A stretch of 64,000 bases of DNA from JANNBN01 sp031430595 (GCA_031430595.1 JANPBU010000016.1:182460-246459), one strand, 5' to 3'. Positions 33,421-43,061 are shown, counted from the stretch's first letter. The notes: generated by a model not told the origin, from the sequence alone. Made by a program: numbers and translations.

Positions 33421-34785
33421 ATGACGACCGTAACCCTGCAGCGATTAAACGTTCGGGCCAAGGAGATCACCGCCGCAGAGATTGAGCTGTACAGCTCACG
33501 AACCGGCAAATCCCAGCGTGCAACTCACGCTGCCCGCCAGGTCATCCCACTCGGGGTGCCCTCCTCTTTTCAGTTTTACGATCCACACCCAGTAGTAGCC
33601 GCCCGTTCAGACGGGTCATCGATTTGGGATGTTGACGACAACAAGTACCTTGACCTCAACATGGGTTTTGGGGCGCTTTATGTTGGTCACGCCCATCCGT
33701 TGCTCATCGATGCGGTGCAAAAGCAACTCTCAAGCGGCATGTTGTACGTGACGCCGTGCGAAGCCAATGCAGTGGTGGCCCACCAACTTCGCGACCGATT
33801 CGGTCACGACATGTGGCGCTTCACCAACTCCGGTACCGAAGCAACCATGGACGCAATTCGTCTAGCCAGAGCCTTCACGGGCCGAAGCCGAATCGTGAAA
33901 ATCGAAGGTGGCTACCATGGCCATCACGATGCGGTCATGGTGTCAATGAAGCCAACACTCGATGTGGCCGGCCCAGCCGACAGCCCAACGTCGACTGCCT
34001 CAACTGCCGGTCTTCCCGACGGCCTAGTAGACCAGGTCACGGTGGTTCAGTTCAACGATGCTGAGGCCCTCGAACGAGTGCTGGCTCACAACGACATCGC
34101 TTGTTTCATCATCGAACCGGTGATGGAAAATATTGGTATCTGTAAGCCACTTGAAGGCTATTTGCAGGCAGTACGCCAAATTTGTTCAGACCATGGCACC
34201 ATGCTGATCTTCGACGAGGTCAAAACCGGTATCACTGCCGGAATGGGCGGTGCAGGCGGACATTTCGGTGTTCAACCTGACATCACCTGCCTCGCTAAGT
34301 CGATCGGTGGCGGCCTTCCCCTCGGGGCATTCGGTGCTCGCGCCGAACTCATGGACATGATCACGACCGGTGAAGTAGTTCACCAAGGCACGTTCAATGG
34401 CAACCCGCTTTCGATGGCTGCCGCTCAGGTCACCTTGCGTGACATTTGCACTGATGAGGCATTCAAACGAACGAATGATCTCAACAAACAAATGTTGGCT
34501 GACGCCCAGGTCATTATCGACAAGTACGAGCTTCCGGCGTGCACCGTTGAAATGGGTGCCAAGGGTTGTGTCAGCTGGACACCTGAACCCATCACGAACT
34601 ACCGCGACTACAAAAAAACCGACTTTGATATCGCTTTTGCCCACTGGATTTACGGCATCAACCGCGGCATCCTGCTTCCTCCAGGGCTCGATGAACAGTG
34701 GCTAGTTTCAACGCTTCATACCGAAGCTGACGCTGCTTACCACGGTGAGGTCTTTGCTGACTTTGCCGCCGAACTCTGCCGCTAG
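33421..34785 (+). CDS. Class III aminotransferase (HemL-like)
   Basis: A 454-residue PLP enzyme. The internal aldimine Lys lies in CLAKSIGGGLPLGAFG, the cofactor Asp in LIFDEVKTGI, and the phosphate-binding loop in NSGTEATMDAIRLARAF. The arrangement is that of glutamate-1-semialdehyde aminomutase and its many aminotransferase relatives. A long N-terminus (RGT ... IPLGVPSSFQFYDPHPVVA) and no nearby haem genes make tetrapyrrole synthesis unlikely, so an omega-amino-acid or amine substrate is preferred. GGGGGTG precedes ATG 33421 as ribosome binding site. It is followed by a strong hairpin terminator. Confidence 0.88.
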   Translation: MTTVTLQRLNVRAKEITAAEIELYSSRTGKSQRATHAARQVIPLGVPSSFQFYDPHPVVAARSDGSSIWDVDDNKYLDLNMGFGALYVGHAHPLLIDAVQKQLSSGMLYVTPCEANAVVAHQLRDRFGHDMWRFTNSGTEATMDAIRLARAFTGRSRIVKIEGGYHGHHDAVMVSMKPTLDVAGPADSPTSTASTAGLPDGLVDQVTVVQFNDAEALERVLAHNDIACFIIEPVMENIGICKPLEGYLQAVRQICSDHGTMLIFDEVKTGITAGMGGAGGHFGVQPDITCLAKSIGGGLPLGAFGARAELMDMITTGEVVHQGTFNGNPLSMAAAQVTLRDICTDEAFKRTNDLNKQMLADAQVIIDKYELPACTVEMGAKGCVSWTPEPITNYRDYKKTDFDIAFAHWIYGINRGILLPPGLDEQWLVSTLHTEADAAYHGEVFADFAAELCR

Positions 34786-34800
34786 ACCTCTGAATCAACC

Positions 34801-34844
34801 GAGCGGGCACTTTTGTGGGGTTTACCCGCAGCAAGTGCCCGCTC
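34801..34844 (+). terminator. Rho-independent, probably bidirectional terminator
   Basis: Outer stem GAGCGGGCACTT/AAGTGCCCGCTC (12 perfect pairs), with an inner partial stem around GGGTTTACCC, followed by GTTT. It separates the convergent aminotransferase and repeat-protein genes. Confidence 0.85.
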
Positions 34845-34863
34845 GTTTGCATTCGGTTTCCTC

Positions 34864-36201
34864 CTACACCTGACGTTCGCCAGCAGTCGCGTTCTCGGTG
34901 GCAGTCTGAGCGCGGATTGCGGCGGTCACGCACACCTTGTCGTTCGCCGTCGCTTCCCGCCACACAAACCCGGCGACACAGGTCTCAGGGCCGAACTCAA
35001 ACAGTTTGCGTGAAGGGGCAGCCGCATTGTCGGTAGCCGTCGCCGTACGAATGGCACCGGTCACACACACCTTGTCGCCAGCCTGAGCTTCACGCCACAC
35101 AAAGCCTGCCTTGCATGCGTCGGGGCCATCGGGACTCGACACCCGACGAGCGGTTGCCAAGCTGTTGTCTGCGGCGGTACTCGTTCGAATCGCTGGAGTC
35201 ACGCACACCAAGTCAGTCGGCGAAGCAACCCGCCAAACAAACCCAGCGATACACGATTGCGGACCGGAAGCACCGCCAGCGTCGACGCGAGACGCAGCGG
35301 CCGCGTTGTCTGTTGCAGCCTGGGTACGGGTCGCAACATTGACACACACCTGATCACCAGCGAATGCTTCTCGCCAAACGAAGGGAGACACGCAGGTATT
35401 CGGGCCGAACTCGAAGAGTTTGCGAGTCGTCGCCGCAGCATTGTCGGAAGCTGCTTGAGTGCGGGTTGCCCCGGTCACACAGACAATGTCACCGACATAG
35501 GCCTCTCGCCACACAAACCCGTCCTTGCAGGCGTTCGGCCCGTTCGGGCTACTTACTCGGCGAGACGCTGCCGCTGCGTTATCCACGACCGCCTGGGCCG
35601 CCGACACGTTCGTCACACACACGGTGTCGATTGACGTCGCGGCTCGCTTGACGAACCCTGTCTTACAGGTTCCAGCAGCGATAGTCGTTGGCGGCGCTGT
35701 CGTTGTGGTCGCCGCAACGGTTGTCGTGGCATTTGTTGTTGGGGCTGGCCGTTGCGTAGTCGGAGGAGGAGGTGACGCCAGGCCACCAGCCGCATTGAAT
35801 TCGGCAAGGTACCCAATCGCAGCGCCGCACGTCGACACCTTCGCCGTACGACAGTTTCGGATCGAAAGATTGAGCGAGGTATTTGGTTTCACTCCTGCGA
35901 TCACCAGGGTTGCGGAGCCGTTCCGGCCCTTGACCGTCTTTACAACAGACTTTCCTGTTGTGGATTTCCAGCTGACCCGGAAGTAGCTAAGACGCCCACC
36001 CATTTGTATCTTCAGCGATGTTTTTGCCACTGAGGCATCAACTACACATGGGGCAGACGGATCGGCACAAGTCACCGATTGGGCAGAGGCGGCTGGCGCA
36101 TTCACGGCCGAAACGAGTGCCACAGCGCTGCTCGCACCAAACATGAATACAAGCAACGAGGTTCGAACTTTGCGTCGATGAGATATGTGAGATTCCGTCA
36201 T
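34864..36201 (-). CDS. Secreted protein with six Cys-pair repeats
   Basis: About 445 residues. A signal peptide (VRTSLLVFMFGASSAVALVS ... ASAQS) leads to a beta domain of about 100 residues with two Cys pairs. A Pro/Thr linker follows, then six tandem repeats of about 45 residues. Each repeat has the pattern C-x3-FVWREA-x4-D-VCVT-x3-R-x6-DNAAA-xx-R. The two Cys of each unit are about 15 residues apart and probably pair. Units 1 and 4 share the tail RRVSSP-GP, and units 2 and 5 share KLFEFGP, so a three-unit block was duplicated. The role is unknown; an extracellular or cell-wall protein is likely. ATG 36201 sits just before the basic signal-peptide start; ATG 36249 is an alternative. Confidence 0.85.
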   Translation of the reverse strand: MTESHISHRRKVRTSLLVFMFGASSAVALVSAVNAPAASAQSVTCADPSAPCVVDASVAKTSLKIQMGGRLSYFRVSWKSTTGKSVVKTVKGRNGSATLVIAGVKPNTSLNLSIRNCRTAKVSTCGAAIGYLAEFNAAGGLASPPPPTTQRPAPTTNATTTVAATTTTAPPTTIAAGTCKTGFVKRAATSIDTVCVTNVSAAQAVVDNAAAASRRVSSPNGPNACKDGFVWREAYVGDIVCVTGATRTQAASDNAAATTRKLFEFGPNTCVSPFVWREAFAGDQVCVNVATRTQAATDNAAAASRVDAGGASGPQSCIAGFVWRVASPTDLVCVTPAIRTSTAADNSLATARRVSSPDGPDACKAGFVWREAQAGDKVCVTGAIRTATATDNAAAPSRKLFEFGPETCVAGFVWREATANDKVCVTAAIRAQTATENATAGERQV

Positions 36202-36323
36202 CCGATGATTATTACCTAATCGGTAAGCTGAAGCTTGGTTCATATCCAAATGGATGACACGGTTCTCTTTGTCACCTCGGTTACCCCGAGTTGTCTCAGG
36301 CCTGGCAGGCTAGGGAGGTGAGT

Positions 36324-37544
36324 TTGACCGAGACAGCTGACCTAATCGTTATCGGGGGCGGGCCAGCCGGGGCGGCAGCAGCTATTCGGGCCGCGAGGGC
36401 AGGCGCCAAAGTTGTCGTCTTCGAAAAAGGAAAACACGGCCGCGACAAAGTGTGCGGCGACGGGCTGACCCCTCGGGCGGTCGGTGCACTCGACGAACTC
36501 AAGATTGACCTTGAGGGCGCGCATCGCATTGACGGGGTGCGGATGATCGCAGGCAAGAAAACTCGCGAACTCTCCTGGCCGGCAAACGGCCGATTTCCTG
36601 CTCACGGTGCCGTTCTTCCTCGACGTCAACTCGATGCCCAACTCATAGATGCTGCGGCTGAGGCTGGCGCTGAAGTTCGATTCTCAACAGAGGCGCTTCC
36701 CCTACTTGATGGTTCACGAGTTATCGGCGTCGAAACCGATGGCTACAAGATTCACGCCCCGATGACGATCCTCGCAGCCGGGGCGACTGGCGCTGCTGCA
36801 CGGCTACTTGGTGCCGAGCGCGTCGAAGACGAAACGTTTGGTCTTGCTATTCGGGCGTACGCAACCAGCCCCCGACATCTCGACCGTCACTTAGAAGCGT
36901 GCTTATCGTTGAAAGACGAGTTCGGTACACCAATTCCCGGATACGGGTGGATGTTTCCGGCCGGCGACGGAACCGTAAACATTGGAGTCGGGGCGCTATC
37001 AACGATGAAGGGGTTCAAAAAACTGAACCTGAACAAGCTCATCGATTCCTACGCTCGCATAGTTAAAGACTCTTGGGGTATCGGTGAGTTCATCGAAAAG
37101 CCTCGCGCGTGGCGTCTACCGATGAGTGTTCAAAAGCGTCATGGCGACGGATGGGTAGCGATTGGCGATGCAGCCGGTCTTGTGAACCCAATGAACGGCG
37201 AAGGCATTGACTACGGCCTTGAATCAGGGATGCTCGCTGCCGACAGGTTTCTACACGACCCAGCTACGGCCGCCGAATCGTATAACCGCTTAGTAGGTGA
37301 ACGGTTCGACGCGTTTCTCAGAACTGGACGCCGATTTAGTTTCATCATCGGACATCCGTTCTTGTTGAAGAACGGGCTGAAGGTAGCCGTAGGCAGCCAG
37401 ACCGCTGCTGACATCACACTGGCCGTGATGGGAAACCTCGTCGACGGTGACACGCCGGGCATCGCCGGACGAGTATTTCGATTCGCTGATAAGGCACTAG
37501 GGATCGCCGACCCCCTACTTCGCAAGACTCGCGCCAAGTCGTAA
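36324..37544 (+). CDS. Geranylgeranyl reductase-family flavoprotein
   Basis: A 406-residue FAD enzyme. FAD-binding DLIVIGGGPAGAAAAIRAAR, then DKVCGDGLTPRAVGAL and the second FAD motif WVAIGDAAGLVNPMNGEGID are those of geranylgeranyl-reductase-like proteins. In actinobacteria these reduce isoprenoid chains such as the menaquinone side chain (MenJ-like). The tail GVNP/GIDYGLESGMLAADRF supports this. TTG 36324 is chosen because GGGAGG lies at good spacing before it; a GTG six bases earlier overlaps that site. The gene is divergent from the secreted repeat protein. Confidence 0.88.
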   Translation: MTETADLIVIGGGPAGAAAAIRAARAGAKVVVFEKGKHGRDKVCGDGLTPRAVGALDELKIDLEGAHRIDGVRMIAGKKTRELSWPANGRFPAHGAVLPRRQLDAQLIDAAAEAGAEVRFSTEALPLLDGSRVIGVETDGYKIHAPMTILAAGATGAAARLLGAERVEDETFGLAIRAYATSPRHLDRHLEACLSLKDEFGTPIPGYGWMFPAGDGTVNIGVGALSTMKGFKKLNLNKLIDSYARIVKDSWGIGEFIEKPRAWRLPMSVQKRHGDGWVAIGDAAGLVNPMNGEGIDYGLESGMLAADRFLHDPATAAESYNRLVGERFDAFLRTGRRFSFIIGHPFLLKNGLKVAVGSQTAADITLAVMGNLVDGDTPGIAGRVFRFADKALGIADPLLRKTRAKS

Positions 37545-37592
37545 CCCACGTTCGACACGTCCGGAGGTTGCAAAAGCAACACGAAAAGCTAC

Positions 37593-38597
37593 TTACACGT
37601 CGGGGCGGGGAAGGAAGCCCGACTTCGTGTATATCGAATCGATCGCTACCATCGTATGCATCGAGTCTGTTCCACCTGTAGGCGAGGGGGTACCGTGTTG
37701 AATCGCCTCGACAATGGCTCGCAGTTGCCATTCATATGTCGTGCCCCGTTCCACAGTTTCTCGGGTGGTAACACCCTCGCTCTCGACCGTGATTGAGTTG
37801 CCGAACTGAGGTGCCAGCGGGTTCTGCACGACCATCGAGCCTCGGCTACCCGCAACGGTAAGGGTAGCTGCCAAGTTCGACCCTTCGCCCATGTCGCTGT
37901 GCAACCGAGCGGTGATCCCATTCGAAAACAGCAGGGTCGCAGTCATCGACGCGTCGGCTGAAGCGTCGCTTCGATCAACGGGTCCGCACACCATTTGCGC
38001 ACTTAGTACTGAGGCTTCGCATTGCGCCACGTGGCGTGCCCATTGAACCGGATAACAACCTACGTCCATCAGTACCCCGCCGCCCAACGACGTATTCCAG
38101 CGGAAATCGCCTGCCGGTACAAGCGGAATAGAAAACACCGCGTCGATATCAATCACTTCACCGATTGCACCGCTCGAAAGTATCGCCGTGATACGACTCG
38201 CCATTGGGTGATATCGCCAGTGGTAGGCCTCAATGAGTACCCGATGGCTTGTTTTGGCGGCTTCCACCATGCGGGCGGCTTGGACGGCATTCATAGCAAT
38301 GGGTTTCTCGCAAATGACATGCTTCCCGGCAGCCAGAGCGGCAAGCGTCAACGATTCGTGGTTAAACGGAGGCGTCGATATGTACACGACATCGACGTCG
38401 TGCGACTCAATCAAGTGGGCGTACGAATCGAAGAGCATTGCCATATTGTGCTGGGATGCGAATTCTTCTGCACGCGTACGGTCACGAGCAGCGATTCCAA
38501 CAATCTGCACGTCATCGTTGGCAATAGCCGGTTCTACTATCGCGGCCGGAACGATCCGTGAAGCACCAATGAGGCCGAGACGCAACGGCCCAATCAT
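37593..38597 (-). CDS. Gfo/Idh/MocA-family oxidoreductase
   Basis: A 334-residue NAD(P)-dependent dehydrogenase. The Rossmann start LGLIGASRIVPAAIVEPAI, then VVYISTPPFNHESLTLAALA and the conserved Lys in HVICEKPIAMNAVQA, identify the family. EAYHWRYHPMASRI and GGGVLMDVGCYPVQWARHVA are the C-terminal sheet hallmarks. The substrate, probably a sugar or diol, is not readable. ATG 38597 overlaps the SDR stop by four bases (ATGA), so it is the last gene of the desaturase-TrmL-SDR unit. Confidence 0.9.
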   Translation of the reverse strand: MIGPLRLGLIGASRIVPAAIVEPAIANDDVQIVGIAARDRTRAEEFASQHNMAMLFDSYAHLIESHDVDVVYISTPPFNHESLTLAALAAGKHVICEKPIAMNAVQAARMVEAAKTSHRVLIEAYHWRYHPMASRITAILSSGAIGEVIDIDAVFSIPLVPAGDFRWNTSLGGGVLMDVGCYPVQWARHVAQCEASVLSAQMVCGPVDRSDASADASMTATLLFSNGITARLHSDMGEGSNLAATLTVAGSRGSMVVQNPLAPQFGNSITVESEGVTTRETVERGTTYEWQLRAIVEAIQHGTPSPTGGTDSMHTMVAIDSIYTKSGFLPRPDV

Positions 38598-39448
38598 TCG
38601 GTGTACCAACCGCCATCAGGATGCAAAATCTCGCCAGTCATGTAGCTCGAATCATCGGAGGCCAGAAATAGTGCGACCTTGGCAATTTCGTCGGGTTGAC
38701 CAACTCGTTGCATCGGAATTTTCCCGAGGTAATTCTGGGCTTGATCTTCGGGAAGCATCTTAATCAAGGCAGTCATGTTGGTCTCGATGAAACCAGGCCC
38801 GATTGCGTTCACGCGAATATTCGCACCAGCCAATTGCCGGGCAGATTTTTTCGTCAACATCCACACCCCTGCCTTCGACACCGTATAGGGCAACGGGCCA
38901 GCATCAGGGTCTTTCGCGGCGATCGAAGCAACAGTGATTACCTTACCTCCGCGCCCAGACTCAATCATATGCGCGCAGCACGCCTGCATCGCCAGGAATG
39001 TTCCAGTGAGATTGACATCGATCACGCGCTGCCACGATTCAATATCAAACTCGGTAAACACCCGCCAAGGTGTGTCAACTAGTTCAAGATTACTTGCCAT
39101 GTTTTTGAGATCGTTTTCGAGGTCGCCACTTCGATAGTTAGCGTGGGAAATACCTGCAGCAGTCATGAGGATGTCGATCTGACCAAACGTCGACATGGCC
39201 AGCTCGGCCATATCGTGGTTGTCTACTCGGCTGGCTGCGTCGCCCGAACACGCAACAGCGCGCCCTCCACCCTCGATGATGGCTGCTGCCGTGGCGTCCG
39301 CAGCATCTTTTTGGAAATCCGCACACAAAACTGATGCGCCCTCGGCCGCAAAGCGGAGCGCTGTAGCCCGGCCGATACCGTTTCCGGCACCGGTAATCAC
39401 CGCTACCTGTTCGTGTAGCCGTCCGTTCGAGCCTGATGATGTGGTCAT
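38594..39448 (-). CDS. Short-chain dehydrogenase/reductase
   Basis: A 284-residue classical SDR. Motifs are ITGAGNGIGRATALRFAAEG, an NNAG-equivalent TAAGISHA, the catalytic Ser in VASIAAK, Tyr-Lys in PYTVSKAGVWML, and the C-terminal DDSSYMTGEILHPDGGWYTE. The NNAG motif is changed to TAAG, which still fits activity in many members. An insertion of about 20 residues (DLENDLKNMASNLELVDTPW) before the dimer helix is unusual. ATG 39448 is preferred; the frame is open to 39472. It lies between TrmL (32 bases) and the Gfo/Idh gene (overlap). Confidence 0.9.
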   Translation of the reverse strand: MTTSSGSNGRLHEQVAVITGAGNGIGRATALRFAAEGASVLCADFQKDAADATAAAIIEGGGRAVACSGDAASRVDNHDMAELAMSTFGQIDILMTAAGISHANYRSGDLENDLKNMASNLELVDTPWRVFTEFDIESWQRVIDVNLTGTFLAMQACCAHMIESGRGGKVITVASIAAKDPDAGPLPYTVSKAGVWMLTKKSARQLAGANIRVNAIGPGFIETNMTALIKMLPEDQAQNYLGKIPMQRVGQPDEIAKVALFLASDDSSYMTGEILHPDGGWYTE

Positions 39449-39480
39449 AACCGAGACCCTACTTGCGACCACCCAACCAA

Positions 39481-40035
39481 CTACGAATCGAAGGGTGCAA
39501 GCGGCAACTCTTCGGTTGTTAGACCGTGTCCTAATACGGGTGAAAGATCGGTCGCCGAGCCCACAAAGTCAAGCCGTCGCCAGCGGTCGTATACTGCGAC
39601 TGCAACTGAATTGCCGAGATTAAGACTTCGATTCCCAGGGCGCATAGGAAGCATCGCAATCGCGACACATCGAGGATCGTCAAGTGCAGATTGATCAAGC
39701 CCAGCACGTTCGCAGCCAAAAACCAACACGTCACTCAACTCGATAGGAATGTGGTCGAACCTCGTGGTCGACCTCGACGAGAACGCTATGTATGTAGATG
39801 ATCCGATCGCAAGTAGCGCAGCGTCGAGTGACGCGTGTACCGACATTGTCGCCAGATCGTGGTAGTCGAGGCCAGCTCGCCTGAGCAATTTGTCTTCTAG
39901 CGAAAACCCGAGTGGCTCAACAAGGTGAAGATGCGCACCTGAGTTTGCACACAGCCGAATCGCATTACCGGTGTTACCGGCAATTTCGGGGGCCACCAGG
40001 ACTACATGCGCAATGGGGGTAGGTGTGGTCGTCAC
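39481..40035 (-). CDS. trmL: tRNA (cytidine/uridine-34 2'-O)-methyltransferase TrmL
   Basis: A 184-residue SPOUT-class methyltransferase. The signature LVAPEIAGNTGNAIRLCANS starts the fold, and LVFGCERAGLDQSAL, IAMLPMRPGNRSLNLGNSVA and VAVYDRWRR form the knotted SAM site. Its target is the wobble base of tRNA-Leu, and a tRNA-Leu(UAA) gene lies 3 kb away. ATG 40035 overlaps the desaturase stop by four bases (ATGA). Normal length for TrmL plus a C-terminal tail of about 20 residues. Confidence 0.92.
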   Translation of the reverse strand: MTTTPTPIAHVVLVAPEIAGNTGNAIRLCANSGAHLHLVEPLGFSLEDKLLRRAGLDYHDLATMSVHASLDAALLAIGSSTYIAFSSRSTTRFDHIPIELSDVLVFGCERAGLDQSALDDPRCVAIAMLPMRPGNRSLNLGNSVAVAVYDRWRRLDFVGSATDLSPVLGHGLTTEELPLAPFDS

Positions 40036-41018
40036 GCGACGGTTGGAACCGGTCGTCGTGCAACTGGCTTTCCTTCAGAACTTAAGGCCTTCCAGAGCGC
40101 CCAATAACTTGGATAGGTGATGGTTGCGACTATATAGCCAGCGTCGACTAATTCACGGTGGAACGCAGGAAGGTTGCGCCAGGGAATACCCATATCGACA
40201 TGGTGCGCAAGGTGCCAACCGGTGTGAAACGGAACCATCCAAAAGCGGGCGAGCAGGGACTGCCTCACGTCGTGCGTTGTGCGGCGACGATCTTGGGATG
40301 CCCCGAGACCACCATGTTCAGCAATCGCCCTTAGCCGATTGAGCACTCGCCAACCGGTCATCCACGGCGCAATCCATAATACAAAGTACGCATACCATGC
40401 ACCGCTAGCCATCCAAAGTAAACAAAACATCGGCCCTTGCATAGCCAACATTCCACATGCAACCGGACGTGCTGTTGGTGATTTCAAACCCCGGAATACC
40501 GGCTTGAGATTCTTCCAACCTGAATTGCCGAACGCATCACGAACCAACCGGCGAACAAGCACCTTGCGAGTCGTTCGGTAACCACCATAAAACGGAATAT
40601 CTGGTTCCTCAGGCCCGAACTCTTCGCGGTGATGGGCGAAGTGCGACCGCCGATACACACCGATCGGAGTAAACGCCGGGTATGCGATCAGCCACTGCCC
40701 AACAAAGTCGTTGGCGTTTTTGTTGTTGAACAGCAGCTTGTGCGCTGCTTCATGCATCAAGATGTTGAACCGAGCCTGCATCGGCGCCATCAAGACAAAC
40801 GCCGCAGCCCAAGACCACCAGGAACCGAAGATTCGTTGCATACCGGCAAGAGCAAGCACTTCGAACCATACCGAAGTCACCGTGACGGCGTTTCGGGCAC
40901 CGGCAATTTTTCGCAGCTCGGCTCGAACCGCTGGTATCGCCTTCCCGCTTTGTAAAAGCCGGTCGGTCGGCAACACCTGCGGAAGGACCGATTCGAGGAT
41001 CATCATGTTTCCCGGCAT
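40032..41018 (-). CDS. Membrane fatty acid desaturase-like di-iron protein
   Basis: A 328-residue membrane protein. His-rich clusters of the desaturase/hydroxylase fold are LMHEAAHKLLF, RRSHFAHHREEFG and FHTGWHLAHHVD, with an extra His in AEHGG. About four membrane helices flank them (VWFEVLALAG..., SWAAAFVLMAPMQ, PMFCLLWMASGAWYAYFVLW). It would introduce a double bond or hydroxyl into an acyl or isoprenoid chain. It is the first gene of a minus-strand unit and divergent (42 bases) from the PaaX-like regulator, which may control it. Confidence 0.88.
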   Translation of the reverse strand: MPGNMMILESVLPQVLPTDRLLQSGKAIPAVRAELRKIAGARNAVTVTSVWFEVLALAGMQRIFGSWWSWAAAFVLMAPMQARFNILMHEAAHKLLFNNKNANDFVGQWLIAYPAFTPIGVYRRSHFAHHREEFGPEEPDIPFYGGYRTTRKVLVRRLVRDAFGNSGWKNLKPVFRGLKSPTARPVACGMLAMQGPMFCLLWMASGAWYAYFVLWIAPWMTGWRVLNRLRAIAEHGGLGASQDRRRTTHDVRQSLLARFWMVPFHTGWHLAHHVDMGIPWRNLPAFHRELVDAGYIVATITYPSYWALWKALSSEGKPVARRPVPTVA

Positions 41019-41060
41019 GAACAGACATTACACGATCGATACGTCTGTCACAATTATGTA

Positions 41061-41849
41061 ATGCCTGCTGCTCGAAACGACAACGAAGACCGGCCCCTTA
41101 CCGCCCGATCTGTTCTCGCTTCGGCGCTGCTCGGCGAATCACCCCCAGAGCTTCCGGTTGACCAACTCATTCGCCTTGCTGGGCTCTTCAGAATCAACGA
41201 AAACCGTGCAAGAGTGGCGCTTTCACGAATGGCCGCGAACGGAGAACTGAGTACCAGCAACGGTCGGTATCGGCTCATCAGCGAATCGCTATTGCAACGC
41301 CAAACACGCCAACAACGAAGCCTCAGAGGCGTCACCCCACCGTGGGATGGAAGCTGGCTCATCGCCATCATTGTTTCCCCCACAGCCACCGCCTTCGAGC
41401 GAGGCACCCGACGGATTACCCTCACCCGGGCGAGGTTTGGCGAACGACGAGACGGTGTATGGATGCGCCCCAACAACCTCGACCGGCTGGCGTTTGGAAT
41501 TGAACTTGGCCCCACCGAAATTGAGTTCTTTTCAGCGATTCCCCAAGGCGACCCAAAACGACTTGCCGGAGAACTCTGGGACCTTGACGCATGGCACAAC
41601 CGAGCTTGGATATTGATTGACCGTATGACCAACGTTGCGGCGCGTACCTCCGACGACCTTGCGCCAGGTTTCGTGCTGTCTGCATCGATCTTGCGTCACG
41701 TCCAGGCCGACCCGCTTCTGCCCGAGGCTCTACTTCCCAGCGACTGGCCCGGCGCGGCGCTACGCGAACGCTATGACGAGTGGAACACCCGCTATCGCCA
41801 ACTACTTAGACCGACCAAGCAGCGAGCCGAGAACACGCCTCTACAATGA
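41061..41849 (+). CDS. PaaX-family transcriptional regulator
   Basis: A 262-residue regulator. An N-terminal winged helix (VDQLIRLAGLFRINENRARV, ALSRMAANGELSTSNGRYRL) precedes the central and C-terminal PaaX domains (WDGSWLIAIIVSP; RARFGERRDGVWMRPNN; then WDLDAWHNRAW). PaaX repressors sense aryl- or acyl-CoA thioesters. No phenylacetate degradation genes lie in the window, though a ligase remnant occurs near 62.3 kb. Its 3' end overlaps the convergent aminotransferase gene by 44 bases. Confidence 0.88.
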   Translation: MPAARNDNEDRPLTARSVLASALLGESPPELPVDQLIRLAGLFRINENRARVALSRMAANGELSTSNGRYRLISESLLQRQTRQQRSLRGVTPPWDGSWLIAIIVSPTATAFERGTRRITLTRARFGERRDGVWMRPNNLDRLAFGIELGPTEIEFFSAIPQGDPKRLAGELWDLDAWHNRAWILIDRMTNVAARTSDDLAPGFVLSASILRHVQADPLLPEALLPSDWPGAALRERYDEWNTRYRQLLRPTKQRAENTPLQ

Positions 41850-43017
41850 CTGCTTCGGGGCCGGCGAACGAAAACCGAACACTTTGGCCGCCCCGAACCG
41901 GGTCAAAATCAAGACCAGGCGTTGCTAAAACGCCACACTCATCGAGCCACCGCCGACACAATGCCAACGAATCAGGCGCAACGGCCGGCACCAAATGCGA
42001 CACATCTACGTACACATAGAATGCACCATCAGGCGGAGCAAACGAGCCGAGTCCGGCGGCCACTAATCCATCAATCATCAGCGAACGTTTCCGAACAAAC
42101 GCAGCTTGGTTCAGCTCAAGTTCTTCCCCGGCATCGAGGGCAGCCAAGCCTGCCACTTGCGAAATATGAGGCGCACAAATCGCCAGATTGCCTTGAAGAC
42201 GTTCACATGCGTCGATCACGGCCTGTGGCCCTGCGAGCCACCCGAGCCTCCAACCCGTCATGCCAAAGTATTTCGAGAAAGAGTTCACCACGACCGCGTT
42301 TGAACTGAATTCAAGTGCCGACGCCGAGCGAATTCCTCCGTACGTGATGCCGTGGTAGATCTCGTCAGAGATAACCCGCACATCGTGATCATCACACCAC
42401 CGAATAAGCGCCTCGAAGTCAGCAGGAGCAATCACGGTTCCGGTTGGATTCGCAGGACTCGCCAACACGAGGCCATCGAGATGACCGAGTTCAGCCAACA
42501 TTGCAGGGGTTGGAGCCCACCTGGTTTCGGAACCAACCGCAAGTTCGACCACCTCGATACCCAGTGCTGCCAAATCGTTTCGGTAACACGGGTAACCCGG
42601 AGTTGCAACAGCCACACGATCACCAACATCGAAACAAGCCATAAATGCGACGACGAACGCCCCCGACGCGCCGGCCGTGACCAACACTTGCGATGGGTCA
42701 ATCACGGTTCCGTACCAATCGAGGATGTGACGCGTGATCCGAGTTCGTAGCGCAGGAAGGCCAAGAGCAGTGGTGTATCCCAAGGCACCCGTGGCCATTG
42801 CGGCGTCGGCAGCCGCTCTCCGAGCGACCTGTGGCGCCCCACTCGACGGTTGACCCAAATGCAGCGCGAGTAACGAGCCCGTGCGGCGAACATGCTGTTC
42901 GCCGAGTTCACCCATGTGCATCGCTAGGAATGGAGCGACCCGGGACCGAGCGGAAACTGTCAGACCTGAGGTAAGGCGCTGAACCTGCGGACTGGCTTCA
43001 TGGGGTTTCACCCTCAT
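41806..43017 (-). CDS. Class I/II pyridoxal-phosphate aminotransferase
   Basis: A 403-residue fold-type I enzyme. PLP Lys lies in VVNSFSKYFGMTGWRLGW, the ring-stacking loop is GASGAFVVAFMACFDVGDRV, the cofactor Asp-Tyr is in VRVISDEIYHGITYGG, and the carboxylate-binding Arg is in GGQSVRFSFAG. It resembles aspartate/aromatic aminotransferases of the AspB type. ATG 43017 is chosen; ATG 43053 is possible. The frame runs further into the upstream tRNA gene, where the apparent residues are only translated tRNA. Confidence 0.9.
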   Translation of the reverse strand: MRVKPHEASPQVQRLTSGLTVSARSRVAPFLAMHMGELGEQHVRRTGSLLALHLGQPSSGAPQVARRAAADAAMATGALGYTTALGLPALRTRITRHILDWYGTVIDPSQVLVTAGASGAFVVAFMACFDVGDRVAVATPGYPCYRNDLAALGIEVVELAVGSETRWAPTPAMLAELGHLDGLVLASPANPTGTVIAPADFEALIRWCDDHDVRVISDEIYHGITYGGIRSASALEFSSNAVVVNSFSKYFGMTGWRLGWLAGPQAVIDACERLQGNLAICAPHISQVAGLAALDAGEELELNQAAFVRKRSLMIDGLVAAGLGSFAPPDGAFYVYVDVSHLVPAVAPDSLALCRRWLDECGVLATPGLDFDPVRGGQSVRFSFAGPEAVIVEACSRLAAWSV

Positions 43018-43061
43018 AGCCTGCCACCTGCCTGTGACCGTTACCCTACCCATTGGAACAG

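Noticed and set aside
33421..34785. Naming the class III aminotransferase hemL
   Set aside because: The long N-terminus and lack of haem genes nearby do not support it over other subfamily members.
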